From Datnioides undecimradiatus (lineage: Eukaryota > Chordata > Actinopteri > Lobotiformes > Datnioididae): 64,000 nucleotides of DNA. The number at the start of each line of letters is the position of its first letter. Within the stretch, counting starts at the first letter, position 1. The DNA lies in contig WARS01000007.1 in the NCBI GenBank assembly GCA_008933995.1, positions 1,490,230 to 1,554,229 on the forward strand. The letters are read 5' to 3'. Under the pieces are notes generated by a model that ran no database searches, was not told where the DNA came from, and saw only the letters and a list, made by a program, of their open reading frames with translations. Positions 42,501 through 57,500 of the stretch are shown piece after piece. Made by a program: the position numbers and the translations under genes.

Positions 42501-45500
42501 TGTAATTTGTGGTCGCAGTGGCCGGAGGATGAAATTCCAACTTATTGTGGTGATCCATCAAGAGCTGGTTGGTTCCCTCAGAGCGGTTTCCACCTGGACC
42601 CTGCCACGACACCCGGCGCACAGTGAGCTCAAGAGCCACTGACCTGCACGTGTTGCATGATTAAGCCAATGTGAGGTCCTTCCATCCCAGGGAATCCCAA
42701 TCTTCCCCACTCAAATTAAGAGTGATTGCTCGCTCCTCCGACGGACCTGAATATGGTTCCACGCACTCTTTCCAGTTGCATGAGTGAGCGCTCCTGCGTC
42801 CACCGTTAGCTCCACCTTCACATCGTTAATCTGCAGTTTAAAATCATTTCAAATGAACACATTTTTCACAGGACGGGTTCTGCTCATTAAGGGATCCTTA
42901 AGTTCACCCGGCAGGGCTGTGGTTGTCTGTGTGGAGCTGGAGGCTTTCTGCACTGCAGCACTGAGGGGCTGTTAGTGGGTCTTCTCACTTTTAACTGCCT
43001 TTCTGTGTTCATCTATAGGGGACATTTATAACAGCCTCAGCTCCTCTTTACAAAGGCCGTGGACAGAGGGAATCAGGGAATGAATGTGTGTGTGTGTGTG
43101 TGGTGTGTGTGTGTGGAAATGAGAGAAAGAGACTAGGATTTCTGCCTTGTGGTTGTTTGCCTTCGCCAGCAAGTCAAGTTGCAGTTAATGTCCATGCCTG
43201 TCCACACTCAGATAATATATTATCATTTTCTCATTTTTGCCATCTCGTCATAATTAGGCGAGGAGTGTGTTTGGTGATGTAACAGTGACCTTTGACCTCC
43301 CAAATCAAATCACTTTTTCCCTAAACCTGAAGGGATTCGACAGACAACTGGAAAACACAAAGGAGGATACACCGACCGGCCGAAGTAGAAGGACTTTATG
43401 TGTTTGACAGCCCGAACAGGACATGAGATCTTGCAGGAGCTCTTACAGGACAGTGGATCTGTTTTCAGGAAGGTCCAGCAGGACGGGGGGTTCAGCCGTC
43501 TGGGAGGGGTTGCCTGGTCGGTTTGTGTGGGACACTGAGTCTCTGACACCTGAGGAGAATATGTGATTCCACATTAAAAGAACGAGCAAAACACAAGGCA
43601 GTTAATAATGCATTATTCATACATTTGCTGCTTTTCTTTGGGGTTTTTTTTTTTTTTTTTATCATTGTCAACTTGATTCCGGAGTGGATTTAAACAAAGC
43701 GAGGCACCCAGACTGAATGGATTTAAACAAACATCTGTTTGTTCTGTAAGGACACAGTGGAGTAACGGTGTCCTGAGCAGAGAATGACATCACACTTCCT
43801 CGGTGTGTGTTGATATCCGAGCGTTTCTGCTGGCCCTGTTACATATAGTGAGACTGGATGTTGTACATTGCATCTTTAAAGACATCAACTTCAACAAGTA
43901 ATAGTTCAGTAAAAAAACGCCTGAATTTGATTCGTGATCTCAGATCCTCGTCTGTTGCATTTATGCGTTTGTTGTGAAGAGCTACTTGCTTTCTCCTGGC
44001 ACCTATGTTAACCAACTGGGTTGTTCAGAAAGGATGTGTCATGGCTAGTTGGTACTGGTATGGTGCATTTTCTCTGTGCAACACAATTATTATAACTCTA
44101 TTATTATACAAGATACATGAACATCCAACAGCTCTATTGTTCTCAGGCAGGAACAGAATCGTTTGGGTTAACCAATGAGGAGAAATGCGCTTCCTGTTTG
44201 GACCTGGCGTTAGCATTCAATTCATCGTCGACAAGCTCAAGAGCCACCCCCCCATGCATGTTTTCATTAATCAGTGACCCTGTTCAACAGAGCTCATCAA
44301 ATCGCTTGCTTATGCACACCCACACACACAAACACACATCCTAATGACAATCGACAGTCCCAGGACAGTCAATGGAACGGATGTTCAGTCGTACCGTAGA
44401 GCTGCCAGACCCGGACCTTGTCCTCGTAGGGTAGGTCGTACTTCAGAGGGTCTCCGACAGGACCCTGGTAGTACGGCCTCATGATGGACTCCATGGCTGA
44501 GGTGTGGACCAGGCCGATGGCATGACCGAACTCGTGGACCGCAACCGCGAACAGATCCATCCCATGAGAGTCTGGAGGAGACAGAGGAAGACATAACATA
44601 ACATAACAATCATCACATGCATCACGTCCTTAAAGGCTACATGTTAAATCGATCTGTGGAACCCTAGACTCAAGTCCAAGCTGGTCTTTATAAAAGGATT
44701 TGACGTGTAGTCACAGGTGATCGGATCATTTCATGAGGGTTTTGCTCAATGTATCTCCATTTTAAGTTGATATACATTCAAAATAACAAACACATGTATG
44801 TTTATGCCTTGGTCTTGCATTTGTAACACAGGAATAAGACTCTCCAATTTTGAAAATTGCAAATTTGTCCCTCCCCCGGCTCATTGAGGTGAGCAGTCCG
44901 CTCAATCAAAGAAACAGCATCAGAATGCTGCACGCAGCATATTTTTCGCTCAGTCCAACCTGGTAGTAAATTACTTGACAAGAAAACTGCACACTCAAAA
45001 TCTTTGACACAGCTCCTTTTCCCTCGCTCTCAACATTTCAAAATGATTCTGCATCCTTCTGGGGAGGTGAGAGGGAAACAACAGATACAGGAGAGGTTCA
45101 AATATTGTTAAAAGAGTCATAATGAGACATGATGAAGGCTTTCACTTTGAGAACATGAGACGCTATTAGCACCTTGTATAAATCATCAGTTATCTCCGCC
45201 TCAGCTTTGACATAGATCTGGCTGCTGCTTTATGTTTGCGACTTTTGTGGAAGTAGCATAACCCCCTGTTTGTATGTGTATTCCCTTCATGAATGAACTC
45301 TATAGGTTGCAAGTTAAGAGGTGTGACAGACAGCTCTGGTGGCTGCGAGTGCTGTGAGTTAGGCATGTGGTGTAGTGAGATAACTATGGTAATACTGCTT
45401 GAGCCCCTGGGCTGCCAATCAAAACCTGAGTGCGGAAAGACACCTAAAGAGGCTGCAGGCTATTAAAGCACATTTCCCTCGATGTTCAACTAAAAAAGAA

Positions 45501-48500
45501 AAGGCAAAGCCGCCAAAAACTCCTTGTCTGGCTCCGCTAAGCAAGACAAAACCAGGGGGTTTAGAGGTTTACATTTGCAAAAATGTGAGTGCTAGCGTGT
45601 CGAGCCAAGCTAGCTTAGAGTTCCTTGGTGGCTAGGCTGAAGACTGCATTCTGTTAACCTTATGTTGGCCTCGACTTGGGAACATCTCAGCGCACTGCTC
45701 TGTCAAAAGACAAAGGACAATTGGAGACATGCACTTGTGCTTATAACACCTGGGATGTTCAGAAGGCAAATGCCAACTCTAATCTACAGGAGCACATGGT
45801 GCGGAGAGGAAAGGTGGATAAAAGGAGGGATCGAGGGGGAGAGAGCAGGGATTCAAAACAAAGTAGGTACCATGTCATCGTATTTACAGTCCATCAGAGG
45901 GTGACGGGAAAGAAAAATCCTAATGCCTGCAGACAAAGTCAGAGCGGAGAGATTTGGGTGGATGAACGAGACGCATTGAATTCGACACTCGTGGCAGAAA
46001 GACGGTGCAGGGAAGAGAGAGGAAGACAGAAAGGGAGGGTTAGATTATGGACAGACTGAAGCAAACGGATATGACTGAAAGTTGGAGGCCACGGGCTGTA
46101 GAGTACACCCAGCTGAACCGTTTTCAGGATATCATGAGATATTGTATCGAAAATCTCATTACTTTGATGCACAGCAAATATAATACATAAAGGGGTAGCT
46201 CTACCTTAGATATAGCATGATGTATCCAGAATGCTACAAACATAGCCTGCAGTGTTGAGTTGAAAGTTTAATAAGCGTGGCGCACCATATGGTAGATGGA
46301 ACAAAGCAGGAGCGCAGCTAGCCGACGGCTATCCTTTTCATTTGATGTGAATCCTTGTAGTATTGTGACCTTGCATTACTTTGTGCCACAATGACTCAGG
46401 GATCAATATTTCATAATAACATACTAATTGTTTTGACTGCGTTTAAAGCAGGTCAATCTACGTTAAAAGTATTGGGATGAAACATCATATTCAGCGTTTC
46501 ACTGAGTGCACAACTCAAATATGTTGAAATTTAAAAGACTAAACAGCGCAATATCGGTTGCAAACACAGTTGCAGTGAAGTCAAGTAACAGTCGGTATTT
46601 CAGAATTTACTACACCGCAGATAAACATTGATTCTGAGAGTTTAATGTTGTGCAAATGGCCGAGGTTAAACATTAACACGCTCAATATTAATGGAAGAAT
46701 CGTTCATGCTGAAGATTCGCGTTGGTTGATCTCTTATTGGCGAGATAAAAATAATTTAACGAGATCCCTGAAAATCCATTTTGGTGATATCTACAGCCAC
46801 AGCTGAATCACATATTTCAGACCTGCATTCTTTCCTCATGAGTGAGCACACCAACACCCTTACCACATATACCAGAAAGTATACTGGAAATTACACCGCA
46901 GGCTTAATTTTATCCCATACTCTAATCCAGCTCACACCCCTGGCCTCATTCCCTGAAACTCAAATGGGAAGCTGATGGTGATATTAATATTCCTGGGGAG
47001 GAACGGACTTTGAAATATTTATCAAAGTTTATTGAGCTCCTTCTAAGCTCCAAGAAGTGAAGCTAAAATAGAATTCAGATTCATATTCTGTGGAGTCATG
47101 GTGCCTTAAATTTGGAGACTGCTGAGTGGAATATGTACTGAGGGGGACATTTTAGTAAAATAAACTTGTCATTGCTCTCTGGTGGATAAACGCTGTGGTG
47201 GTGGTGACACTCTTTCCAAATGACTTCAGTCACATCTTCAGCATCCCTGTACTGCAGTGTCTCGTTACATATCCTGCAGGATGTGTGCAGATAATCTGCC
47301 AATTATATTCTCCATGCCAATCTGCTGGCCAGGCTCTGTTATGAGATAGAACTTTCTCTTTTCAGCTCTGTGATTCTGGCCTGCCCAAGGCAGAGTGGAT
47401 ACAAAGAGCTATTATGTCATGTCAAAAATTAATTGAGAGAAATGTAAGTCTGCATCAGCTCCTTTTGTGAATATTTAGTGTGTTAAATTAGGCAAGTTGG
47501 CAGCTCTGGAAAAATGATCCTTTAAGCTACTGAACAGACTCCACAAAACAGGGGATGTGGGACTGTCACATCAGTGGTCCAAATTTAATTAATACATTTT
47601 CACTCTGCAACAATGAGCAACAATCTTCATGCAGGCACATCTGGCTCAAACCCATCAAGGGGTAAACACTGAGGAAGAAGAAAAGGATGCAACCTGTTGC
47701 TGTTCCTTACCAACGGACTCAAGCCAACACAGGAAATGAGGACAAAAAAACACCTCTCTGGAAAAAAGAAAACACTTTAGTTTTAACCAGTTCTTCTCCG
47801 TGGCCCAGTATTATACACCTAAAGAGATAAGGGTAAACTAAATTAACCTTGTAGGAAATAACAGGTTAAATAATCTCTTTAAAGCTGCAATATTGTGATA
47901 TGAAAGGTTCTTGGCACATCACTGCCCTCTATAGATCAGTGGGACAGTGTGCACAAACAAAACATGGACCCTTTAATGAACCATGTAACTTTTTGTATTT
48001 CAAAGCAGTCACACGTAGAGACAAATCAACAGAGAACGACAAAACTCTGCAGTTACACTGTGCTCTACAGACCATTTTAGTGTCTGTTAGCATTGTTTTG
48101 GATTTACAGAGCATAAAATGAATGTTTGGGTTCTCTTTCGCTGCTCTCAACAGTTTAGTTTTGAGACGGAGCAGGCAAACGTTTACAGCTCAGCACACTG
48201 GCAAAGTAACAGCTGTCATACATAACAATTTTGGCAACAGTTTCTTAATATGTTTTCCATACCAGCGTTCATAATATCACAATTTGCTGATGACTGGTCT
48301 ACTGTCATTCGAATCATAGGCACAACTCAGAGTCACAGTCGTAGATGCTGCATGCAGTAGATCGTTTTTTACTCAAGGTGCATTCATAGTGCTGTGAAAT
48401 TAACTAAATGTCAGGCTAAAACATTTTAACACCACATTGCTTTGGAGTTACACAGTTAATTGGGTAGCTATTATCCTTTCCAGTGCATTAGAAGGAAAGA

Positions 48501-51500
48501 GAAGATCTGAAATTCTATAATTAGGGAGGACCTTGGCCTCGAGGTAAAATAAGCAGCTAAAGGCATTCCAGTGCACCGCCTCAAAGTGAGAGTATCGCAA
48601 GGGCAATATCTTGTTTTTATGGCATACGAATAACATTGTCTCTGGGATACTATCTACACCTTAAATCACATAAACCCTAATTCTGCTCTAAAAGAATGTT
48701 TTTATTGGCATTGATCGGCTCTAAGAAACTGGGGGCTTTAGTACTTCTACAGAACACAGGCAATGATGAAGGGCCAGGTGCCTGATTTACAAATGAAAAA
48801 CTCTGACGTGTTTTATTTGATGTACATTTCCTTTATCGTGTTGAGTGAAAGAAGTAACCTTGAAAGCAGGCAATGTCTAACAAAATAAGATGATTTGCTG
48901 GCAGCGTATTCTCACCCACATTACACTGAAGACTCTGTTTTTACACTATGTCCGTCTTCTACCAGATTTACCCAATGCTCTAATGTTAATTTGTGACTGG
49001 GAACTTTATTCTGATTTAGTTTAAATCATATCCACTAGGTTTAAAATGAAGGTTTTCAAAGAGAAATAGATGGGAGTCAGAAAGACAACAACACATCGCT
49101 AACCTCCCCATTCGCTGCCCCGCCCCCGTTAGCGAAACCCCTCATCTATGCAGCTGATTCTGTAAACTACGGCACCATCACGCCAACACGGCCACTGTAG
49201 CGGCCTGCTGTGAGGCCTAATTGGAGCAGACTGCGCTGCAGCAACATATGGCTCACAGCTTTAACAGAGCAAAAGCAAAGAATGGAAATGAACACAAGTC
49301 CCGGCTGCATCATAGACTCACCAGCCAATATCATCAGTGTCATCCATACCCCTGCTACAAGCTCTAACACCACCTCTCAGGTTTAGTGGGCCTGTGACCC
49401 CCTGTTACAGTCCAGTCTGAGGTTTTCGTTACAGTTGTGCTAGAAGTACACATACAAGAATTTTGAATTTTTACTTGACTGTAAGATGTGAGCTTTTTTT
49501 TTTGCAGTTTTCTTGATATTGAAACTGTAGAACCTAATCTGAATCTGAATGGACTGGTGTTAAGAGATGCGTCACCAGTGGTGGTAGAAGAATCCAGACG
49601 ATTTATAAGATTTCCGTGAGAATACTGAAATAACTCAGTAACTCAGCTGAAATAACGCTTCAGCCAGTGGTTGGCTAGAGTTACTTAGCATTAAGAGCAA
49701 GCGTAGCTCTGTCCAATGGGAACAAAAAGTAACGAAAAAAAAGCACACGTCATATTTTCATGTAGAAAAGCAAACATGATTGGATTTTGTTATATGTACA
49801 GAAAAAAATGGATTCTTTGGTATTTTTGGTGTGTTTTGTTAAACATGTGCATCATATGACTGGGGATATGATCTAAAAGGGTTTAAAAGGCATTCCTCAA
49901 AACATATCGACTTTTATGTGCAAGCGTCACTTTAACATAGTAGCTGCTTGATTAGTAGCTATTTCGAACCATTCTATAGTTTATACCAACCTCTGTGTTT
50001 TACAATATGATATAGGTTTTGTGTAAAATCTTAACATTTCAGCTAACTAGTATCTAATTTATAATATTTCTCCATAATGAAATGTGGTGGCGGCGAAATA
50101 TGAAGTACAAACAAAGATTCGCATGATGAATTCAAGCATTTCAAAGTTGGTCCTTCACATAAAAACAGACTGATGCTTCCAATGTGTCCAACAACCCTGG
50201 AAATGTCATCACTGTCTCATTGTGTCCAAATCTCTCTATCGATTGGCATGGGAGCAGCTGTCGGTCGACACCACAGATTAGAATGTTCCATATTCCTCTC
50301 AGCTTTTCATTGCCATACACCAAAGGACACATTTTGCTTTGGTAAATGAAAATCCTTTAATAACTCTAAATACATTAGGAGCCCCTGTCAGTTTTCCTCT
50401 TCCCAATCATCAGTGAGAAAAATTAAAACACTCGCTTCTTGTAGAAACCATAATCAATCAGCTGGGATCCATTGAGTGAATAGTTTCTTTTGTTAATTGC
50501 AAAAAACAAGAGTTAATGGCTATCAGTGGCATATTATAACAGACTGTTTGTTTATGGGCGTTGGAGGAAATGAAAGATGCCTTTTATGGCTCCTAATAAG
50601 CTTCTGATAACCATCACCGCTGCTTTAGTCACCACACTGAGTCCTGTATCTGAAGCCATTGTATGTTATATTTATGGGTCTAACATATGAAATATTAATT
50701 ACAGAATCTGGAACATGAACAAAGAGTAGAAGCACAGCTTGGCTCCAAAATAAAGTCAGCGTTCCAGTTTTGGATATAGAAGTCTTGGTGAGCATGGAAG
50801 TTCAATACAGTTTTAGGGCTCGTTTTCATTTTCGAGTGTTCCACACACTGACTCTTTCAATCTCCTGCTTTTATCGAGCTCTGAGAGCCTATAAGAAAAG
50901 TTTTGCTGTTATGTTTCCCGGAATATGTCTCCATGTCCGTTCTACCCCGTCATGCTTTTGGTTCACACCCACACCCACACATCGTACTCGTATTCATATA
51001 ATTCAAACGCGTGTCTACAACACTTACAAGCAAAGACCCTCACCTGGAGATCTGAAGGTCCAGGCCTCGTCGTCATCAAAGTGCGTGTCTCCAGCTGTGA
51101 ACCTCTCTCCGGGGAAAAATGCGTGCGCCACAGTGCCCCCTGGCCCATCAAAGGGATATCCATCATTGTGGTCGGCCTTAGTGAAGTCGATTTGAATGTC
51201 CGCATCGCTTCCTGCCACCTCGTGGAAGTTAAGTGGCGCGATGTCGCTCCAGACCTTCAAGGCGTAGTACATCAGGGCTCTTACGGTGTCCCTGCCCAGC
51301 AAGGCTGAATCCTTAGGGAAGGTCCTCACTCTGAGGGAAGAGATGAAGAAGACAGATGTGTTCCATAAGAAAAGAACAGCAGTGGGGATTATTAGGTGCC
51401 AGGTTTTCACTCTCAGGTGGGTTGTGTTTACCTCCTCAAAAAGCCCTGTTAGCCCTCTGGCAGTTTTCAGCAAACTCGCTTTTCTGAACTGACTGCATTT

Positions 51501-54500
51501 TACACATGCCTGGAGAAGATTTCACAAAAATCTCCTCTGTACCAAACATTCGAAAGAATATACCTCTCTTAACCCATTTTTGGGTTAATCTAATCATTGT
51601 TTACTGGAAAAACACAAAACAGCCTTAATCCTCCCACGCCACCCTGAAACGGCCATTTTTAGCCAAAAGCCTTCTCCTCACTTCTAATTATACATTTTAA
51701 TCTTCACATCTTTCAGGATTTAAAGCAATATTATTTATTATTATGCTGAGAATTAAGTGGCTTTTGTAGTTCTAAATTAAAAAAGGGACAGAGTTAAAAA
51801 TAGCCCATCTTTTGCTGCCAATGAAGTGACTCTTTTTGTCTGATGAGAGGCTTTGACGCAGTTTATTACAACTTGGCCTCGAAGACTGACTCGAACCAGA
51901 ATAAACTGCTCCTTCTATGACACTCTGTATATGCACCATATGAGTTTTATATGAGGTGAAGTTTTCAATTTTAGTCAAACGGCACATTTTTGGTACCCAA
52001 GTAGGTTGATGTTGACCATGTCCAGAGATTACATTACAAATGTTCAAAACAGATCTGCATATATGGGTTACACAATTTATGTACCATCACAGCAGAGTCT
52101 TGTCTGTTACATATTGACAAATTATTATTCATAATACGCTGTGAAAACACAGTTAAGAACATAAGCTCAAGAACAAATATCAACTCATCAAGTGTGTCAG
52201 ACTTGCAAACATTAATTTGTGAATGCAAATTTGTTGACACCAGCAATAATTTGTTGCTGTAGCAGTGAAGACACTTGTAGCAGGACTGTTTTTCCTCCTA
52301 GGGGTTAAATTACAAATTTTCTGCGGCTGATCACTGCAGATTTTCATTTTTTATGCAGATGACACCACAGATATCAACTGGTAATGGAACTAGGAGACCC
52401 CAGTTCACACCACGTGTGCTTCAGGTGGAAAGTGAAGTACTGGATGTCCCAAACACAGGGCCTGTTCCATATTTAACATATCATAGTTAACAGCTGCCAA
52501 CCTGACTTAACCACAAGCTGTCAACGCGCTCTGTTAGCTATTAGGCAGTCATGACCTCGGGCCAAACCCAATGTAAGTTCCAGGTCAGCGACAACCTGCA
52601 GCTGAACACGGGAAAACACAGGAACAATGCTTTACGTGACTCTTCAAGTTGCACTGACGAGATAAATAAATCGATTCAGTGATGTTGTGAGCTGTGTTCT
52701 CCTGTCTCTTCGGAGGTTTGTTCGCTCATCTTAAATCCTTTATCCCTTATCCCGATGACCTGCTATTGTGTTTTTTTATTCCTCGGGAAAGGATAACTTC
52801 TGAGTCACAACAACTTTCGCCACCAGCTACATCTCCGACCTTTCATCCCCGCATGAGCCGGAGCAGCAGCTGTTCCAACGACTTGCTGTAGCTCGTAGCG
52901 GAGGATGACCGGACCTTAACTGTCAAAGTCAAACTTCTGAACACCTGCCAGAGGAGCTCACACCAGAGAGGTCTCTTTAATCTGTCAACTCACTTCTCAA
53001 GGCGCACTTACACAAGATCTGTCTGGTCTTATCTCTGTTTTAGTTCAGCTCCATTCACTACACTACATGCACAGACATATACAGATACATAGCCAAGCAG
53101 ATAAACAGACCTTTTCTCAGTTTTCTCTGTAGAAATGTTTCGCCTCCTTTCTCCTGTTTAGTTAATCCCTTCTTTATTTCCCTGTTTCACCTTGTGAGGC
53201 TGCGTGATGCGTATGCGTGCCGCATATGATTGATTTTCTTTTGAGGGCCCGAGCACTATAAGTGTTTGAACGTGTTTTGCTTTTGTAAGCTTTCGTGTCC
53301 TTCTCCTTTTATTACGTTAAAGCAATTTCTTCCCCAGAGACGACGGGTCCAACTGCAACACAATATGCAGTAATAATCCAAAATAATCCAAACATCATTC
53401 TAATTTTTTCACATGATCTGTGGTTAATTAATCAAAATCGATCGCATATAACAACATTTTCCATGAGATTTGGTGTATGAGCGAATGAATGATTTGTCAC
53501 AGGTTGACTGACTCAGTCTGTGTCTGAACACCTGTTCAACTGTAGCCTGATGAGCTGTTGCTCAAGGTAACATCAGCATGTGCTGAGTGCTTTGCATTGA
53601 GGGGTAATTTCAGGTTTGAAGTGCTTCAGTAGTATGTAAGAAACTACACAGAACAGTGCTCCTGTCAGCAGGTCTGTATGGGCATTTTTTGTGTGATGTC
53701 TGTTACCATCATGTTCACGAGGCTGCTGTGGAAGGTTGGTATGTTCAGTGACCATTTTATAATTTTGTAATTTTTCATTTTTTTTAATCAGTTTAACAAA
53801 GCTCCGGTTTGATGTAAAACTTATTCTTTGGCTTTCTCCGTGTTTACTCTCTCCTCTCTCCCCTCTAAGGTCTGACATGGCAAAGGTTGAACTTTTCAGC
53901 CTTAATTCTAAAAGATGTTTAGTGCTTTGGGGCTGCTTCTCTTTAGTTGGGTCTCAGGCTCTTTTGCAGATAGAAAGGATAAGGATTAGCTGATCATCAC
54001 AGCTGTTCTCTTTCAGAAAGCTGCGGACCGAGAGGAATATCACATTCCAACAGGACAACATCCCACAGAGCGTTTTAGTGACTTTCAGCTCATTGTTTTG
54101 GCTCTGTGCCTGACATGTCACTCTCATTTTTAGCCACAGCAGGCAGCTCTAAAACAACAGCTGCCCGGCACCCAAAAGCTTAAAGAGTTAGCAACTAACT
54201 GGGAAAGTTAGAAGAGCCTTTAGCTACTAAAGAGCTTAAAACATTTGCCTCAGGAGTGGGTGGAGAACAAAACAGAGCTAAAGAAGACTGAGTAATGGAC
54301 TAACATTTGTCAAGGGGGACAGCTGTGTCTGTTGGATCTATAAATAGGTAATGTAATGTGATATGTCAATGTTGTGTTTAATGTTCTCACTCTTCTAGTC
54401 ACAACTAATGGCACACATAAAAAAACACTGATGTAGTCCTCTGAACACTTCTTTGTGCTTAACTATACAAATACATAACAAACCGTAAAGATAATCAGTG

Positions 54501-57500
54501 CTATACAAAGAAAAGTGTCACCTATCACATCTTTCCAATAAATCCTTTCAAGGTCATGTTGGTAGCTTGCTAACACGCATAGTTTCAGCGTACATCAGCT
54601 GATACCGTCTCTGCGCTGCAGCGCCCGTGTTTAGCTGCCTGTTGTTCTGCCTTGGCCATGATGTCTTTAACGCACCCAGTGATGCGAATGAGTTCATTAG
54701 TGCGGCTAATTAATGTATTAATTAGCAAATATGTCTGTGTCAACATGTTGTCACAAAACACATGGGCGGTATTAGCAACGTTAGCTCCAAGCCACAAAGA
54801 CGTCGTAGCTTGAAAATGAGTTTTTCCTCATTAAGATGTAAATGTATGCAGCAAGCCACTTCAAACTGTAATCAGATCACCTTCTTGGCGGGGAGACCTG
54901 TGGTACACCGTAAGTATGTTTTGTTTTTTTTCTTGTGTTGATTTGTTCACAATAATGTGCCTACACAGTCCACTTACTCATACTGCCAGAACTTCTGACC
55001 CTCACTGCAAACCACAGTTAACCAAGGTCACTGCTAATGGCTCAACCTCCACAGACAATTCACCTGCTTATTAGTCCTAATTCAGACGGACGAGGGTGGG
55101 TGACTGTGTGTTTGGTTGAATGTTGATGAGAGAAAAAGATGGAGAGGCAGAGTGCATGTTTTTGTCAGTGTGTGAGTATACGTGCATCCGAAGGCGTGTG
55201 TCAGCTTGTGAGTATGTAACTGTAGGTAAGTCTGTCAAGGTCAGAGCAGTCCAGGCACGCATCTCAGATGAACCGCCGAGTCCCAGGGAACTGCTTGTGT
55301 TTACATAAGGAGACTATAGGAGCATAAAAATGAACCAGGTGTCATATCCCCCGTCGCGCCTGCTTTATATTTGGTTCGCCTCACAGAGAATGGTGAGCAT
55401 CTTGTCACCCTGTCAATATTAAACCTTGATTTTAACAACCTTATTGATTAGGTTTTAATCAAGTGACCAACCGCGGTCGGATCTGATGTTTATTAAACGG
55501 CTTGCCCTCATTAAGTCCGCACCAGTCGAGTTTATGACTGTACGACTGTTTCTAAACACACAGACAATGAAGAAAAATGTGTGCCATGACATCAGAAACG
55601 CTGGCTCCTGGTTAAATATTCAATCCAATTAAAAACTCTTTAAATAATTCAGGGTTTCTTAGCCAAGACATTTTTTATTTTCTAATGGCACAAAGGTTTA
55701 ATTCACAGTCTGAGAATATGACTATAAACATGTTGGCATTTCTTTGGATGCCACAGGTGAACAGAGCAAATATGTATCACGTGTCGACCTTTCCATAAAT
55801 GCTTAGCCAATGATGTGATTGTATGACTCATTGAATTGAATATGTTAATATTCATTGATATTTGACAGTAATGTCATACATTTATCCAGCTGTGAACAGG
55901 AAGTCCTAGGAAAACCCAAGCCAACACAAGCCAGTCTATCATTTATATCATATCTGAATACAATGCGGTAGATTCTCACATTCATAAATGCATTTCAGTT
56001 TTGCATATGAAGATTAAGCTTTTAGCGTCTAATGGAGGGAAATCTGCAAAATGGTTCAGGCAATTAACTCAAGTCCCAGTTCAATCATACAGGTCTTTTT
56101 AATTTGAGAATAGTTTGACATGTTGGGATATAGAACTCCTGGAGTCTCCCCTCGTTGCCTGGCAACCTTGCTGCATTGACCTGACTCCAGGAAGTCACTG
56201 CTTCCTGCATCCATAAAGTAATTTTAGCATACGACTCCTAGCTTAGCTTAAAGACTCCTCATCTTTAAGCTAAGCTAGGCTAATTGCCATCTCTAGCTAC
56301 ATATTCTCTTTTCAACCTCTACCCACACACCTGCTTACTCTTCTGCTGCTCTCCTGCTGCCACGCTATGCTAACACCCAACATCTAGATTCTGCACCGAG
56401 TAACAAGGCATTATGTTTTTATGAGCCGTTAATTAAAAGAACTGTTGTCATCGTGGTTTGGAAACAAGAGCAAGCTTTAATGCAGTCACTGATTATATCA
56501 ATGCACAGTTTCCTTTCAGCTCAGCTCAAAAAGACTGAGCTTGTGGCTCGAGCTGATGGCTGTGTGATCATGTTTATTTTCGTGGAATTTCATGACCGTG
56601 ACTGATGAGCAGTCAGAAAGTTGGGAGTGCATGAGCCAGCAGAGTTGGGAGGAAAAAAAAAAAAAAAAGTGCAGATGTAGCTAAGACTTTTTGGCTGCGG
56701 CATAAAGCAGGAATCATCAGTGGCTCGGTGGCTGAGGGCTGTTTAGCAGCAACACAGCTCCTGAGTGTGCATCATTGACTCACAAATAAATATCTGAGAA
56801 CAGAGTGTACTGTCAGACGTTTCCACATCAATCAAATATAATACCTCCATAAAGAACTGCTTACATCAAAGAACAGGCTGACACTACTGAGCAGGCATCC
56901 TGGGCAGACTGTGAATCTTTTGCTACGGTGCTTAACTGACAAACAGAGGATGGAAGTGGAGGAGGAGGAAGAATGGGAGAGGAAAGCGAAAGGGCCATTG
57001 TTACAGGCTGACGGGAATGAGGCAGGGATGACAGAGAGTAAGCAAGCAAAGAGAAGAAATGTGCAAATTCTTGATGTTTCTTCATTTATTTGTGCATTTA
57101 ATGAAATGTCTCACATTAAATAATATTTACCATGTCTGAGCAGGACCGTTTTTAAGCGAAGTCTGCAATTTCCAAAACACAGTAGTGATTAATCTGTGTT
57201 TAATCCCACATAAATATCTGACTTGACATTCATAAAAGGGGGTGCGCTGTTGATACTGAAATCAGCGTTCCTGCTGATGCCATTCTAACAGGGGTAATCA
57301 GACTGCAAACGGCAGCTCGCTTTGAATTTTAAAGTAACAAACTAACTGATTTCTGTTAAGGCCGGATGTGCTTGTTTCTAGGAAATTGGATTTGTGGAGG
57401 TGTGAGATTCTCTTAATTTCCCTTATCTAAAGGGGAAATCTTCTGTTCACCTAAGTTGTAAGAAAGGCTATTAAATAGATATAAACAGGTCCTGGAGCCT

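Larger units (their letters stand above)
40317..43446 (-). other. mmp17: mmp17 introns 6 and 7 around exon 7
   Basis: Intron 7 is 40317-41011 and intron 6 is 41095-43446. A (TC)n/(TCC)n pyrimidine-rich tract lies at 40903-40940 on the plus strand, and (GT)n patches at 41704-41722 and 43086-43115. Nothing gene-like was seen. Confidence 0.75.
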
